DNA from: Flavobacteriales bacterium
Lineage (GTDB): Bacteria; Bacteroidota; Bacteroidia; NS11-12g; UBA955
Length of the DNA: 38,871 bases
Direction: 5' to 3'
NCBI GenBank assembly: GCA_947463095.1
Contig: CANHRE010000018.1
Span: 1-38,871 of the forward strand
The position numbers and the translations under genes were made by a program. Below are positions 7,298 to 15,123 of this stretch, in pieces. The notes under the pieces were generated by a model. The model had not been told where the DNA came from. It worked only from the letters and a program-made list of their open reading frames with translations, and did not search any database. The number at the start of each line of letters is the position of its first letter. The stretch's first letter is position 1.

Positions 7298-10200
7298 TCA
7301 GATGTCCAGTTTTTCCAGGGCATCTGGTTGTGTATTGGCATCCGGATCATAGTTCTTTCCGAACCAGCCGAAAACTTTCTTCTTAATCTGTTCATTCAGC
7401 AGGTACATGGCCGGAACCAGAATTAATGTAAGGAAGGTTGCGAAACTCAGACCAAAGATCATGGTCCAGCTCAGAGGACCCCAAAATGCCACACTGTCGC
7501 CGCCCATGAAAATATGTGGGTTCAAATCGGTGAACATGGTCGCAAAATCTATATTTAGTCCAATAGCCAGAGGAATCAATCCCAGGATGGTTGCCGAGGC
7601 GGTGAGCAAAACCGGAGTCATGCGGGTTCTTCCTGCTTCAATGATTGCCTGCCTTAGCGGCACTCCATGGCTGCGCAGCAATTCGGTGAATTCAACAAGG
7701 AGAATACCATTTCGCACTACAATCCCGGCAAGCGCCACAATGCCTACTCCGGTCATCACAATCGAGATGCTCATTCCAAAAATGCTCAGTCCCAGCAGCA
7801 CCCCGATAATGGAAAAGATAATTTCCGAAAGGATGATGATGGGTTTGCTAATGCTGTTGAACTGAGTAACAAGGATTAATAGAATCAGTGCCAGTGAAAT
7901 ACCCATGGCTTTGCCTAAGAAAGATTGAGTTTCGGCCTGTTGTTCCTGTTCTCCGGTAAGTGCTACTTCTATTCCTGCCGGAACGCTGAATTCTGCTACT
8001 GCAGCTTTAATCTGTGGGATAACCTCATTAGGACTGTAACCGCTTAGCAGGTTGGAACCTAAAACAATGACACGTTTTTGGTTGATGCGGTTAATGCCAC
8101 CGTAGGTATTGGTATAGGAAACATCAGCCACTGCCGAAAGGGGCACCTGACGGAACATTCCACCCATGTTCATGTCGCGGTAACCAATTTTCATATTCAT
8201 AAGAGCGCTGATATCATTGCGCTGTTCGGATTTTATCCGCACTTGAATGGGGTAATCGTCGTTGTTGTCGCGGAACTTGCTGGCCTCAGCGCCATAGATG
8301 CTGTTGCGTAGGGCCATTCCTATCTGTCCTGTACTGATGCCCTGACGGTTGGCGCGTTCACGGTCAATATTCACCACAATTTCAGGCTTGCTGGAAACGA
8401 AGTCAGATTTCAATTCCTCAATACCTGCAATCTTTTTATCGTCAATAAAACGTTTCAGTCCTCCGGCGGTGCGCACCAATTCCTCAAAGGCGTCTCCGCG
8501 AATTTCAATATTGATGGGTTTACCAGTAGGTGGGCCTCCGCGCTCCTGCTCCACGGATATTTCAGTTCCGGGGATGCTCTGTAGGGCTTTACGTATTTTC
8601 TCCAGATATACTTCGGTGCTCATCCCATCGCGTTTGCTGAATTCAACAAAGGCTACGGTAACCTTTCCCCGGTGGGAAGCCACGGTGCGGTCGCCGCCTT
8701 GCGGATCGTTCGCGCCCACGGCCACATTGCTGATTACGCTTTCTACGATGGGGTTGTTGTTGCCCAGCACTTTATAAACGCGGTTTTCCACGATTTTGGT
8801 GATGCTGTCTGTATAGGCAGGTTTACTACCCACGGGCACATTCAGGTATACATATACAAAGTTGGGGTCTGCTGTGGGGAAGAATACCACGTTAGGCTTG
8901 CGTATTCCTGTAAGCACAATGGAGCAGAAAAACAGCACCACGGTACCAAACAATAGCCAAACCGGTCGTCTTCCATTCAGGCACCAGCTTAGCATGGACT
9001 TGAATCTATTCTGGAAGTTGGGCCAAACCTGCTCCTGAAACTTGCGAATAACCCGCTCCAGCCAAAAATGGTGCAGGGCATAAAAACCATAAATCACCAG
9101 GATGAAGTTGCCAAATCCAAAGCCACTGCTTCCTATCAAGCCTTTGCTTGCACCTGAAATGTATCCGATTGCAACCAGAGCCAGGGCGATGATGCTCACC
9201 TTCCTGAATGTTTTACGCTTTGCAGCGCGTTCGGCATCGCCATGGTGGTGCGGCTTCATAAACTGAACGGCAAATACCGGGTTGATGATGTATGCAACCA
9301 GCAGCGAAGCCAACAGGGTTATGATGAGGGTTACGGGCAGGAAATACATGAATTTTCCGATAATACCCTGCCAGAAGGCCAGAGGAACAAAAGGAGCCAG
9401 GGTGGTCATGGTTCCGCTGAATACCGGAAGAAATACTTCTCCAGCAGCTTTTTTCGCCGCATCCACGATGGGCATTTTGCCGTTTGCGAAGATGCGGTGG
9501 GTGTTCTCAATCACCACAATGGCGTCATCCACAACGATACCCAGCGCCAACAGGAAGCTGAACAACACAATCATGTTGAGGCTGAATCCCAGTGCAGGCA
9601 TGACCATAAAGGCCAGAAACATGCTCAGGGGGACAGATAAGCCAACAAAAATGGCATTGGTAGCACCCATAAAGAACATCAGGATCAGCGTTACCAGGAT
9701 GAAGCCGATGATGATGGTATTGATCAAGTCATGCAGTGTTACACGTGTTTCCGTGCTTTGGTCGCCGGTAAGCACTACGCTCAGATTGCCCGGATAAGAG
9801 GTTTTTTGCAATTCGGTCATGATGTTGCGACACTTGTCGCTGGCATCAATCAGGTTTTCACCGGCCCTTTTGATTACGTTCAGGGTAATCACGTTTTTAC
9901 CGCTAAGCCTGGCGTAGCTTTCTTTTTCCTTGAAGCCATCTTTTATTTCGGCAATGTCGCGCAGGTAAAGGGTAGCGCCGGATTGGGCGCGGATAATAAT
10001 ATTTTCAACCTCAGCAGGTTTTTTAAATTCACCCACCACGCTCAGGCTGCGTTTCATGTTTGCTACATCAATATTGCCACCTGCGATGCGTACATTTTCA
10101 TACTGTATGGCGCGAATAGCATCGTCCATGCCTATTCCGGCAGCTTCCATTTTATAAAGGTCCAGGTTCACCTGGATTTCCCTTTCCAGCGCGCCGATGA

Positions 10201-10765
10201 TGTCTACCCGGGTAATTTCCTTCAGACTCTCAATACGGTCTTTAGCCATTTCGGCGTATTCCTTTAGCTTATTCAGTTCAAAGTCGCCGGCAATATTGAT
10301 GTTCAGGATGGGCAGGTCTGCGAAATTGACTTCCTGCACCGTCGGATCTTGTTTCAGGTCGGAAGGCAGTTCGCTGCGCGCCTTATCCACTTCATCCTTC
10401 ACCTTTTGTTTGGCCTGATCTACGGATACATCAGTTTGGAATTCGGCCACGATGATGCTGAAATCCTGTACGCTTTGGCTGCTGAGTTTTTTCAGGCCGT
10501 TAATACCCTTGATTTTTTTCTCAATGGGTTTGGTTATCAGGTTTTCAATATCCTTGGGTGCTGAACCCGGATAGATGGTTTGGACATAAATGGTTGGGAT
10601 AACAATATCGGGGAATTTTTCCTTTGGAAGTCCGATATAGCTAAGAATACCAGTGATGGTAACAATCAGGGTTACCACCAAAATGCTGGTCTTATTGTCG
10701 ATAGACCAACTGGTGGGTTTGAACTCTTTAAATTTCTGGTTCATCTGCGGAAAGGGCTCATTCAA
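7298..10765 (-). CDS. RND efflux pump, inner-membrane permease subunit
   Basis: 1155-residue RND proton antiporter that would form the inner-membrane trimer of a tripartite pump. The first TM (ILVVTLIVTITGILSYIGL) leads into the FPDIVIPTIYVQTIYPGS porter start; TM4 carries the proton-relay pair Asp413-Asp414 (VVDDAIVVIE). The position equivalent to the AcrB TM10 lysine is Arg1018 (IVVRNGILLVEF). The central linker between the two halves contains two extra hydrophobic stretches (about 522-538 and 551-567), so 14 rather than 12 membrane segments are possible. The ATG overlaps the adaptor gene end by 8 nt. Closest to the HAE1-like branch; substrate cannot be read from sequence. Confidence 0.93.
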   Translation of the reverse strand: MNEPFPQMNQKFKEFKPTSWSIDNKTSILVVTLIVTITGILSYIGLPKEKFPDIVIPTIYVQTIYPGSAPKDIENLITKPIEKKIKGINGLKKLSSQSVQDFSIIVAEFQTDVSVDQAKQKVKDEVDKARSELPSDLKQDPTVQEVNFADLPILNINIAGDFELNKLKEYAEMAKDRIESLKEITRVDIIGALEREIQVNLDLYKMEAAGIGMDDAIRAIQYENVRIAGGNIDVANMKRSLSVVGEFKKPAEVENIIIRAQSGATLYLRDIAEIKDGFKEKESYARLSGKNVITLNVIKRAGENLIDASDKCRNIMTELQKTSYPGNLSVVLTGDQSTETRVTLHDLINTIIIGFILVTLILMFFMGATNAIFVGLSVPLSMFLAFMVMPALGFSLNMIVLFSFLLALGIVVDDAIVVIENTHRIFANGKMPIVDAAKKAAGEVFLPVFSGTMTTLAPFVPLAFWQGIIGKFMYFLPVTLIITLLASLLVAYIINPVFAVQFMKPHHHGDAERAAKRKTFRKVSIIALALVAIGYISGASKGLIGSSGFGFGNFILVIYGFYALHHFWLERVIRKFQEQVWPNFQNRFKSMLSWCLNGRRPVWLLFGTVVLFFCSIVLTGIRKPNVVFFPTADPNFVYVYLNVPVGSKPAYTDSITKIVENRVYKVLGNNNPIVESVISNVAVGANDPQGGDRTVASHRGKVTVAFVEFSKRDGMSTEVYLEKIRKALQSIPGTEISVEQERGGPPTGKPINIEIRGDAFEELVRTAGGLKRFIDDKKIAGIEELKSDFVSSKPEIVVNIDRERANRQGISTGQIGMALRNSIYGAEASKFRDNNDDYPIQVRIKSEQRNDISALMNMKIGYRDMNMGGMFRQVPLSAVADVSYTNTYGGINRINQKRVIVLGSNLLSGYSPNEVIPQIKAAVAEFSVPAGIEVALTGEQEQQAETQSFLGKAMGISLALILLILVTQFNSISKPIIILSEIIFSIIGVLLGLSIFGMSISIVMTGVGIVALAGIVVRNGILLVEFTELLRSHGVPLRQAIIEAGRTRMTPVLLTASATILGLIPLAIGLNIDFATMFTDLNPHIFMGGDSVAFWGPLSWTMIFGLSFATFLTLILVPAMYLLNEQIKKKVFGWFGKNYDPDANTQPDALEKLDI

Positions 10766-11915
10766 TAATCTGCACCGTTTGACCGTCGGATAAGCCCTGG
10801 AAGCCGTTGGTGATGATACGGTCGCCGGTTTTCAGGCCTTCCAGAATTTCAACTTTATCGCCGGAGTTACGACCTGATTTCACGCTGCGGTGGCGGGCCG
10901 TCCACTGATTGCCTTTTTGGTTTTCAATGACAAACAGTTCCGCACCCGTTCCGGTGTTTTGAATCACATTTACCGGAACAGCTATGGCATTTTTCTGTTC
11001 ATAGTCTGTTACTTTCAGCACTGCCAGCATATTGGGCCTTAAATCAGCAGCATCCTGCAATTTAGCTTCGCAGCGGAAGGAACGGTTCATCGGGTCAATC
11101 ACTTTGCTCACGAAGGTGATGTTGCCCTGTTTGTCCTTGTTTAAGTCGGGGAAGTGGATGTTCACAGCATCACCTTTATGGATTTTGGAAACATAGGTTT
11201 CTGCAACAGTAGTAACCACCTTAACACCGCTCATATTTACCACCCGAAACAGGGGCATGCCGGGCGCAGCAGTCTGGCCAACCTTCACATCAACAGATTC
11301 AATCGTGCCGCCAATTTGCGACTTGATGTAGGTCATATTCAGCTGCTGGTTGGCGGCGGCCAGGTTCTTTTCCATAGCTTCCTTTTGGTTTTTTGCAGAT
11401 AGGTACTGCACTTCGGTGCCAATTCCTTTCTCCCAAAGGTTTTTCTGCTTTTGGTAGAGTGTGGTCAGGAAGTCAACCTGCTGTTGTGCCTGGGCCACCT
11501 GTTGTTTGATAAGGTTATTGTCAATTTCGGCAAGAATCTGACCTGGGCTCACCTGTTGTCCGATGCTTACTGTAACACGGGTTACCACGCCGGGCATCTG
11601 TGCGGTGGCAATGGTGCTTTGCTCTGCATCAACTGTACCCTGAACTTCCACATATCCTCGGAACAGTTCTGGTTTGATGTCCAGCACCTCTACCAGCTTC
11701 AATACTCCTTCTGCACCGGTAGAATCCAGTTTGGTGATTTCGGCTTCCAGAACCTTGGCACGCTCCTGGAGGCTGCTTATTTCTTTTCGGATTTTAGATA
11801 GTTCGCCTTTTTTCTCATCCAGGCTGCCCGACTTCTTTCCTCCACATGCGCTGACGGCAATCGTCAGGATGCTGATAATTATCGTATTGCGGTATTTCAT
11901 TGTGTGTTTGTTCAA
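10758..11915 (-). CDS. RND efflux periplasmic adaptor (membrane fusion) lipoprotein
   Basis: 385 residues with a lipoprotein signal (lipobox VSAC, then GGKKSG), a charged coiled coil at about residues 35-65, the biotinyl-lipoyl half motif (MPGVVTRVTVSIGQQVSPGQ) followed by an alpha-hairpin (VAQAQQQVDFL...) and the second lipoyl half (GGTIESVDVKVGQTAAPG). These are the hallmarks of MFP/HlyD-family adaptors bridging the RND pump and TolC. An alternative start is Met6 at 11900. It is separated from the TolC gene by 2 bp and overlaps the pump gene by 8 nt. Confidence 0.93.
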   Translation of the reverse strand: MNKHTMKYRNTIIISILTIAVSACGGKKSGSLDEKKGELSKIRKEISSLQERAKVLEAEITKLDSTGAEGVLKLVEVLDIKPELFRGYVEVQGTVDAEQSTIATAQMPGVVTRVTVSIGQQVSPGQILAEIDNNLIKQQVAQAQQQVDFLTTLYQKQKNLWEKGIGTEVQYLSAKNQKEAMEKNLAAANQQLNMTYIKSQIGGTIESVDVKVGQTAAPGMPLFRVVNMSGVKVVTTVAETYVSKIHKGDAVNIHFPDLNKDKQGNITFVSKVIDPMNRSFRCEAKLQDAADLRPNMLAVLKVTDYEQKNAIAVPVNVIQNTGTGAELFVIENQKGNQWTARHRSVKSGRNSGDKVEILEGLKTGDRIITNGFQGLSDGQTVQIIE

Positions 11916-11917
11916 GG

Positions 11918-13282
11918 TTATTGGGTTAATGATTGCCCTAGGGCTTTTTTTAGATCCATCATAGCAATGTTCAGGTCGTATAAAGCACCCAGATAGTTCA
12001 CGCGGGCGCTCTTTAACTCATTTTCTGCCGAGAGTATTTCAAGGGTGCTGCCAACGCCTTCCTTAAACTTGATGTTGACATTGTTGTATATGGTTTCGGC
12101 AAGTTCAATATTCTTCTTCTGCACTTCCAGCGCTTTTAAACTGCTCATGTAAGCCTGGCGTGCATTGAGGTATTCCATGCCGGCAAAATATTCAAAGCTG
12201 GTAATGTCGTTCAGCGTTTTTTCACGATTGATGCGCACCTGGCGAATCTGACTTTGTTTGCGGAAGCCATCAAAAATAGGAACGCTTAGGTTTAGGCCCC
12301 ATAGGGTTGCAGGTACCCATGTATTGTTGATGGGCAGGTTTCCATCCAGGAAGTTAAACTGGGAGCGGTTGGTGGTGCGCTGATGGGCCATAAAACCTAC
12401 CAGCGACGGTGTATATCCAACCAGGTATCTCTTCTCATCAAAATAGTTCATTTTGAGGCTCTGTTGCAACAATTGATATTCCACGCGGTTGGAGGGTTTC
12501 GGCACAGTGGCATCTACAGGCATAACCACATGCAATTCCTGATTCAGTTGTTCCAGGTTGTCTGCAAGAATGATGGGTTTAGCTGGGTCGAGGCCCATGG
12601 TAAGTTTCAATACGTTTTGGGTCATTTCTACACCGGCCAGCAGTTTGTCGCGCTGCATCATCAGCGTAGATAGGCTCAGACTCAGTCGGTCAACATCAAG
12701 CTTTTCAGCAAATCCGGCTTTGTAGATTTCGCTCACCTCGTCTAGTGATTTCTTCAAAGCGAAGATGTTTTGATCCAGCAGTTCCAGGTTGCGGGAGGTG
12801 TTTAGGCACAAGGCATAGGATTTAGCTACAGCGTAAGTAAGGTCGGTTTCGCTCTTACTTTCCATCAACCTGCTAATTTCTACGAAGGATTTGGCAGCCT
12901 GCAGTCCTAATAGGTAAGTGCCGTCGTACAGCAGCTGACTGGCCTGGATGTTTATGTTAGAGGTATATTTCTGTTGGAATTTGATGAACAGAAAATCAGG
13001 GCCCTGACCGGTGAAGTTGGGAACATAGCTTCCCGGAATCTGCACGTATTGGGTAAAGCCGCCGGTGGCATTCACCTGAGGTAGTCCGATGCTTTGAATT
13101 TCCCTTACTTTTTGTTTCGCTAAAAGCACATCGGCTTGTGCATTTTTTACTTGTTTGCTGGTTTGAAGTGCCAGGTCAATAGCCTGCTTCATGGTGAGCG
13201 TCAAGGTGTCGCTGTATGTTTGGGCAGCAGAAGGTGCTAAGCCAGAAACAAGAAGTAGGAAAAACAGTGTTTTGCCTTTCAT
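11918..13282 (-). CDS. TolC-family outer-membrane efflux channel
   Basis: 454 residues with a signal peptide (MKGKTLFFLLLVSGLAPSAAQ) and two repeats of the outer-membrane efflux protein fold: LTMKQAIDLALQTSKQVKNA at the N-terminus and the long C-terminal helices (LEILSAENELKSARVNYLGALYDLNIA). It would supply the outer-membrane duct for the adaptor and pump encoded downstream. The ATG overlaps the TetR stop in an ATGA arrangement (4 nt), so translation is coupled to the regulator. Confidence 0.93.
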   Translation of the reverse strand: MKGKTLFFLLLVSGLAPSAAQTYSDTLTLTMKQAIDLALQTSKQVKNAQADVLLAKQKVREIQSIGLPQVNATGGFTQYVQIPGSYVPNFTGQGPDFLFIKFQQKYTSNINIQASQLLYDGTYLLGLQAAKSFVEISRLMESKSETDLTYAVAKSYALCLNTSRNLELLDQNIFALKKSLDEVSEIYKAGFAEKLDVDRLSLSLSTLMMQRDKLLAGVEMTQNVLKLTMGLDPAKPIILADNLEQLNQELHVVMPVDATVPKPSNRVEYQLLQQSLKMNYFDEKRYLVGYTPSLVGFMAHQRTTNRSQFNFLDGNLPINNTWVPATLWGLNLSVPIFDGFRKQSQIRQVRINREKTLNDITSFEYFAGMEYLNARQAYMSSLKALEVQKKNIELAETIYNNVNIKFKEGVGSTLEILSAENELKSARVNYLGALYDLNIAMMDLKKALGQSLTQ

Positions 13283-13884
13283 ATTTGAATATTGTCGAGT
13301 AATTTTTTTCCTTCTGGGGTTACAATACCATGTAAATGGTAGCGGATGAGTTCACGGTATTTGCTTACAAAGTCGAATTCCATACCGGGAAAACCATCCT
13401 CGTTGAACAAAGAATCCACGCTGTTTATATAAAACCGCGAAATCAGTTCAGGGTTCATGTCGTTTCGATATAAACCTGAAAGCATGCCCTTATTCAGGTT
13501 GTCTAAAAGCCTGGTGCTGATCATCTGGTCGCGTTGCCTGGTAAGCAAAGCATAACTCTCGGCATGGTATTTTCTGAGGTCGAAAATGAGTGCCGGATTC
13601 AATTCCCTGTGATCACTGCATATGAAATTGGCAATGGCAAGGGTATTCATCACCGCATTGCCTTCCTGATTATCCAGCTCATCCATCTTATCACCGATGG
13701 CTTTCAGATGCTGCTCCACCGTTTTTTGTACCAACTCATCCTTATCCCGGAAACAGCGATACAACGTTTTTTTACTAATGCTTGTCTCACGGGCCACATC
13801 ATCCATGGTAACGCTTCGAATGCCAAAACGCATGAACATGCGCTCGGCAGTGCTTAGTATTTTACGGATGGCCTCCATGGTCAT
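13279..13884 (-). CDS. TetR/AcrR-family transcriptional regulator of the efflux operon
   Basis: 201 residues. The N-terminal helix-turn-helix is clear (FGIRSVTMDDVARETSIS, then KKTLYRCFRDKDELV); the C-terminal ligand domain is divergent, as usual. It is the first gene of the tetR-tolC-adaptor-pump operon, so it is expected to repress its own operon and be released by a pump substrate. A perfect 15-bp inverted repeat lies directly upstream (13909-13950). Alternative start Met3 at 13878. Ligand unknown. Confidence 0.9.
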   Translation of the reverse strand: MTMEAIRKILSTAERMFMRFGIRSVTMDDVARETSISKKTLYRCFRDKDELVQKTVEQHLKAIGDKMDELDNQEGNAVMNTLAIANFICSDHRELNPALIFDLRKYHAESYALLTRQRDQMISTRLLDNLNKGMLSGLYRNDMNPELISRFYINSVDSLFNEDGFPGMEFDFVSKYRELIRYHLHGIVTPEGKKLLDNIQI

Positions 13885-13892
13885 TGTAGGCG

Positions 13893-13900
13893 CGAAATAA
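13893..13900 (-). promoter_or_regulatory. Possible -7 box of the efflux operon
   Basis: TTATTTCG on the minus strand, two changes from TAnnTTTG, ends 8 nt before the tetR ATG. It sits just downstream of the inverted repeat, as expected for an operator-controlled promoter. Weak match. Confidence 0.3.
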
Positions 13901-13906
13901 CGAAAT

Positions 13907-13950
13907 GGAAACTTTGGAAACTTTAATCACAACATAAGTTTCCAAAGTTT
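13907..13950. promoter_or_regulatory. Inverted-repeat operator upstream of tetR
   Basis: Two perfect 15-bp arms, AAACTTTGGAAACTT at 13909-13923 and its reverse complement at 13936-13950, are separated by 12 bp. The left arm belongs to a tandem repeat of GGAAACTTT (13907-13915 and 13916-13924); the right side holds two near copies in opposite orientation. This makes four half-sites just upstream of the tetR start, a plausible operator for cooperative binding of two TetR dimers. The factor is inferred from position. Confidence 0.7.
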
Positions 13951-13970
13951 TCGATAAACGACTGACAAAC

Positions 13971-15017
13971 TTAACAAGGGCCCTTGGGGAGGGAGAATCC
14001 AAATACACTTCCGGCACCTTCCGTACTCATCACATCAATCTGTTCACCATGTGCTTCTATAATATGCTTGACAATGGCAAGGCCAAGACCGCTTCCGCCT
14101 TTATTGCGGGATCTGCTTTTATCTACGCGGTAAAAACGTTCAAAAATGCGTCCCAGGTCTTTTTCCGGTATACCCAGGCCTGTGTCTGCCACCTCAATAC
14201 GCACCTTATTACCCATGGGCATGATTTTAAACCGACTGATGCCATTTTCTTTGCCGTATCGGATGGAGTTGGTGCCAAGATTGGTAAGCACCTGACGGAT
14301 GCGGAAGCTGTCGGCACATACTAGAACTGGTTTTCCCGGGTCTTGGAATTGCAGGCTGATGCGTTCTCTTCCTGCCTGGAATTCCAGGCTTTCTACCACC
14401 TCTCTCATCATTTCTGTGATATCGAATTCGCTGCGCTGCAGTTCTAATTCTCCGGCCTCGTATTGGGTGATGGTTTCCAGATCTGAAACGATACCTACCA
14501 AACGTTCCACATTGCGATCGGCCTTCTGCAGGAAGTTGCGGTTTACAGTTTCATCCTCCAGGCCGCCGTCAAGCAGGGTGGAAATGTAGCCTTGGATATT
14601 GAAAATGGGGGTTTTTAATTCATGTGAAACATTCCCCAGGAATTCTTTTCGATAGTCTTCCAATTGTCGCAGTCGTTCAGTTTCTGCACGGCGGTTTTCC
14701 AATATACGCTCCAGGGTACTTTCCAGCTTGGCTATTTCTGGAGCGCTGTCGGGGAGCTTCACTTCACTGTCGTTGCCTTCACGCAATTCGAGTCTGATGA
14801 GGTAGCTATGCAGTTTTCTCAGTGTAATGCCGAGGGTTCTTGTACTGATAATGGCAGCCGCCAGATAGGCAAAACCTGCCAGCAGCGTGCCTGTGTTGAT
14901 GTATTGATTTTGAAACCAGGGCTCGGCAGAAGTGCGGTGCCACAGGTAATTTACCAGCAGCAGGGTAATAACTGCTGTTATCAGGTTAAACAGGATGCGT
15001 GCACGGAAACTCACCAC
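13971..15017 (-). CDS. Sensor histidine kinase, PhoR-like, orphan
   Basis: 348-residue membrane kinase with two N-terminal TM segments (about 8-24 and 42-60), a short linker, the H-box FLGNVSHELKTPI (phospho-acceptor His132), N-box (TNLGTNSIRYG), G1 (DTGLGIPEKD), F-box (FERFYRVDKSRSR) and G2 (GSGLGLAIVKHI). All catalytic motifs are intact. There is only a tiny extracytoplasmic loop, so it may sense through the membrane. The start is GTG at 15017 or 15014; a stop lies 6 nt upstream in frame. A perfect -7 box (15019-15026) ends 4 nt before the second GTG, favouring 15014. No response regulator gene is nearby. Confidence 0.92.
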   Translation of the reverse strand: MVSFRARILFNLITAVITLLLVNYLWHRTSAEPWFQNQYINTGTLLAGFAYLAAAIISTRTLGITLRKLHSYLIRLELREGNDSEVKLPDSAPEIAKLESTLERILENRRAETERLRQLEDYRKEFLGNVSHELKTPIFNIQGYISTLLDGGLEDETVNRNFLQKADRNVERLVGIVSDLETITQYEAGELELQRSEFDITEMMREVVESLEFQAGRERISLQFQDPGKPVLVCADSFRIRQVLTNLGTNSIRYGKENGISRFKIMPMGNKVRIEVADTGLGIPEKDLGRIFERFYRVDKSRSRNKGGSGLGLAIVKHIIEAHGEQIDVMSTEGAGSVFGFSLPKGPC

Positions 15018-15018
15018 G

Positions 15019-15026
15019 CAAAGTTA
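15019..15026 (-). promoter_or_regulatory. -7 promoter box of the histidine kinase gene
   Basis: TAACTTTG on the minus strand is an exact match to TAnnTTTG. It ends 1 nt before GTG 15017 and 4 nt before GTG 15014. No convincing -33 TTG is at the usual distance. Confidence 0.55.
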
Positions 15027-15123
15027 GCAAACCTGTTAGGGCTTGTGTGTTAAGACCTTGAAAACCGGGGTTTGTCGATATAAAAAACCTCATCTTTTGA
15101 AAGTGTTGCTATTTTGCACCCTC

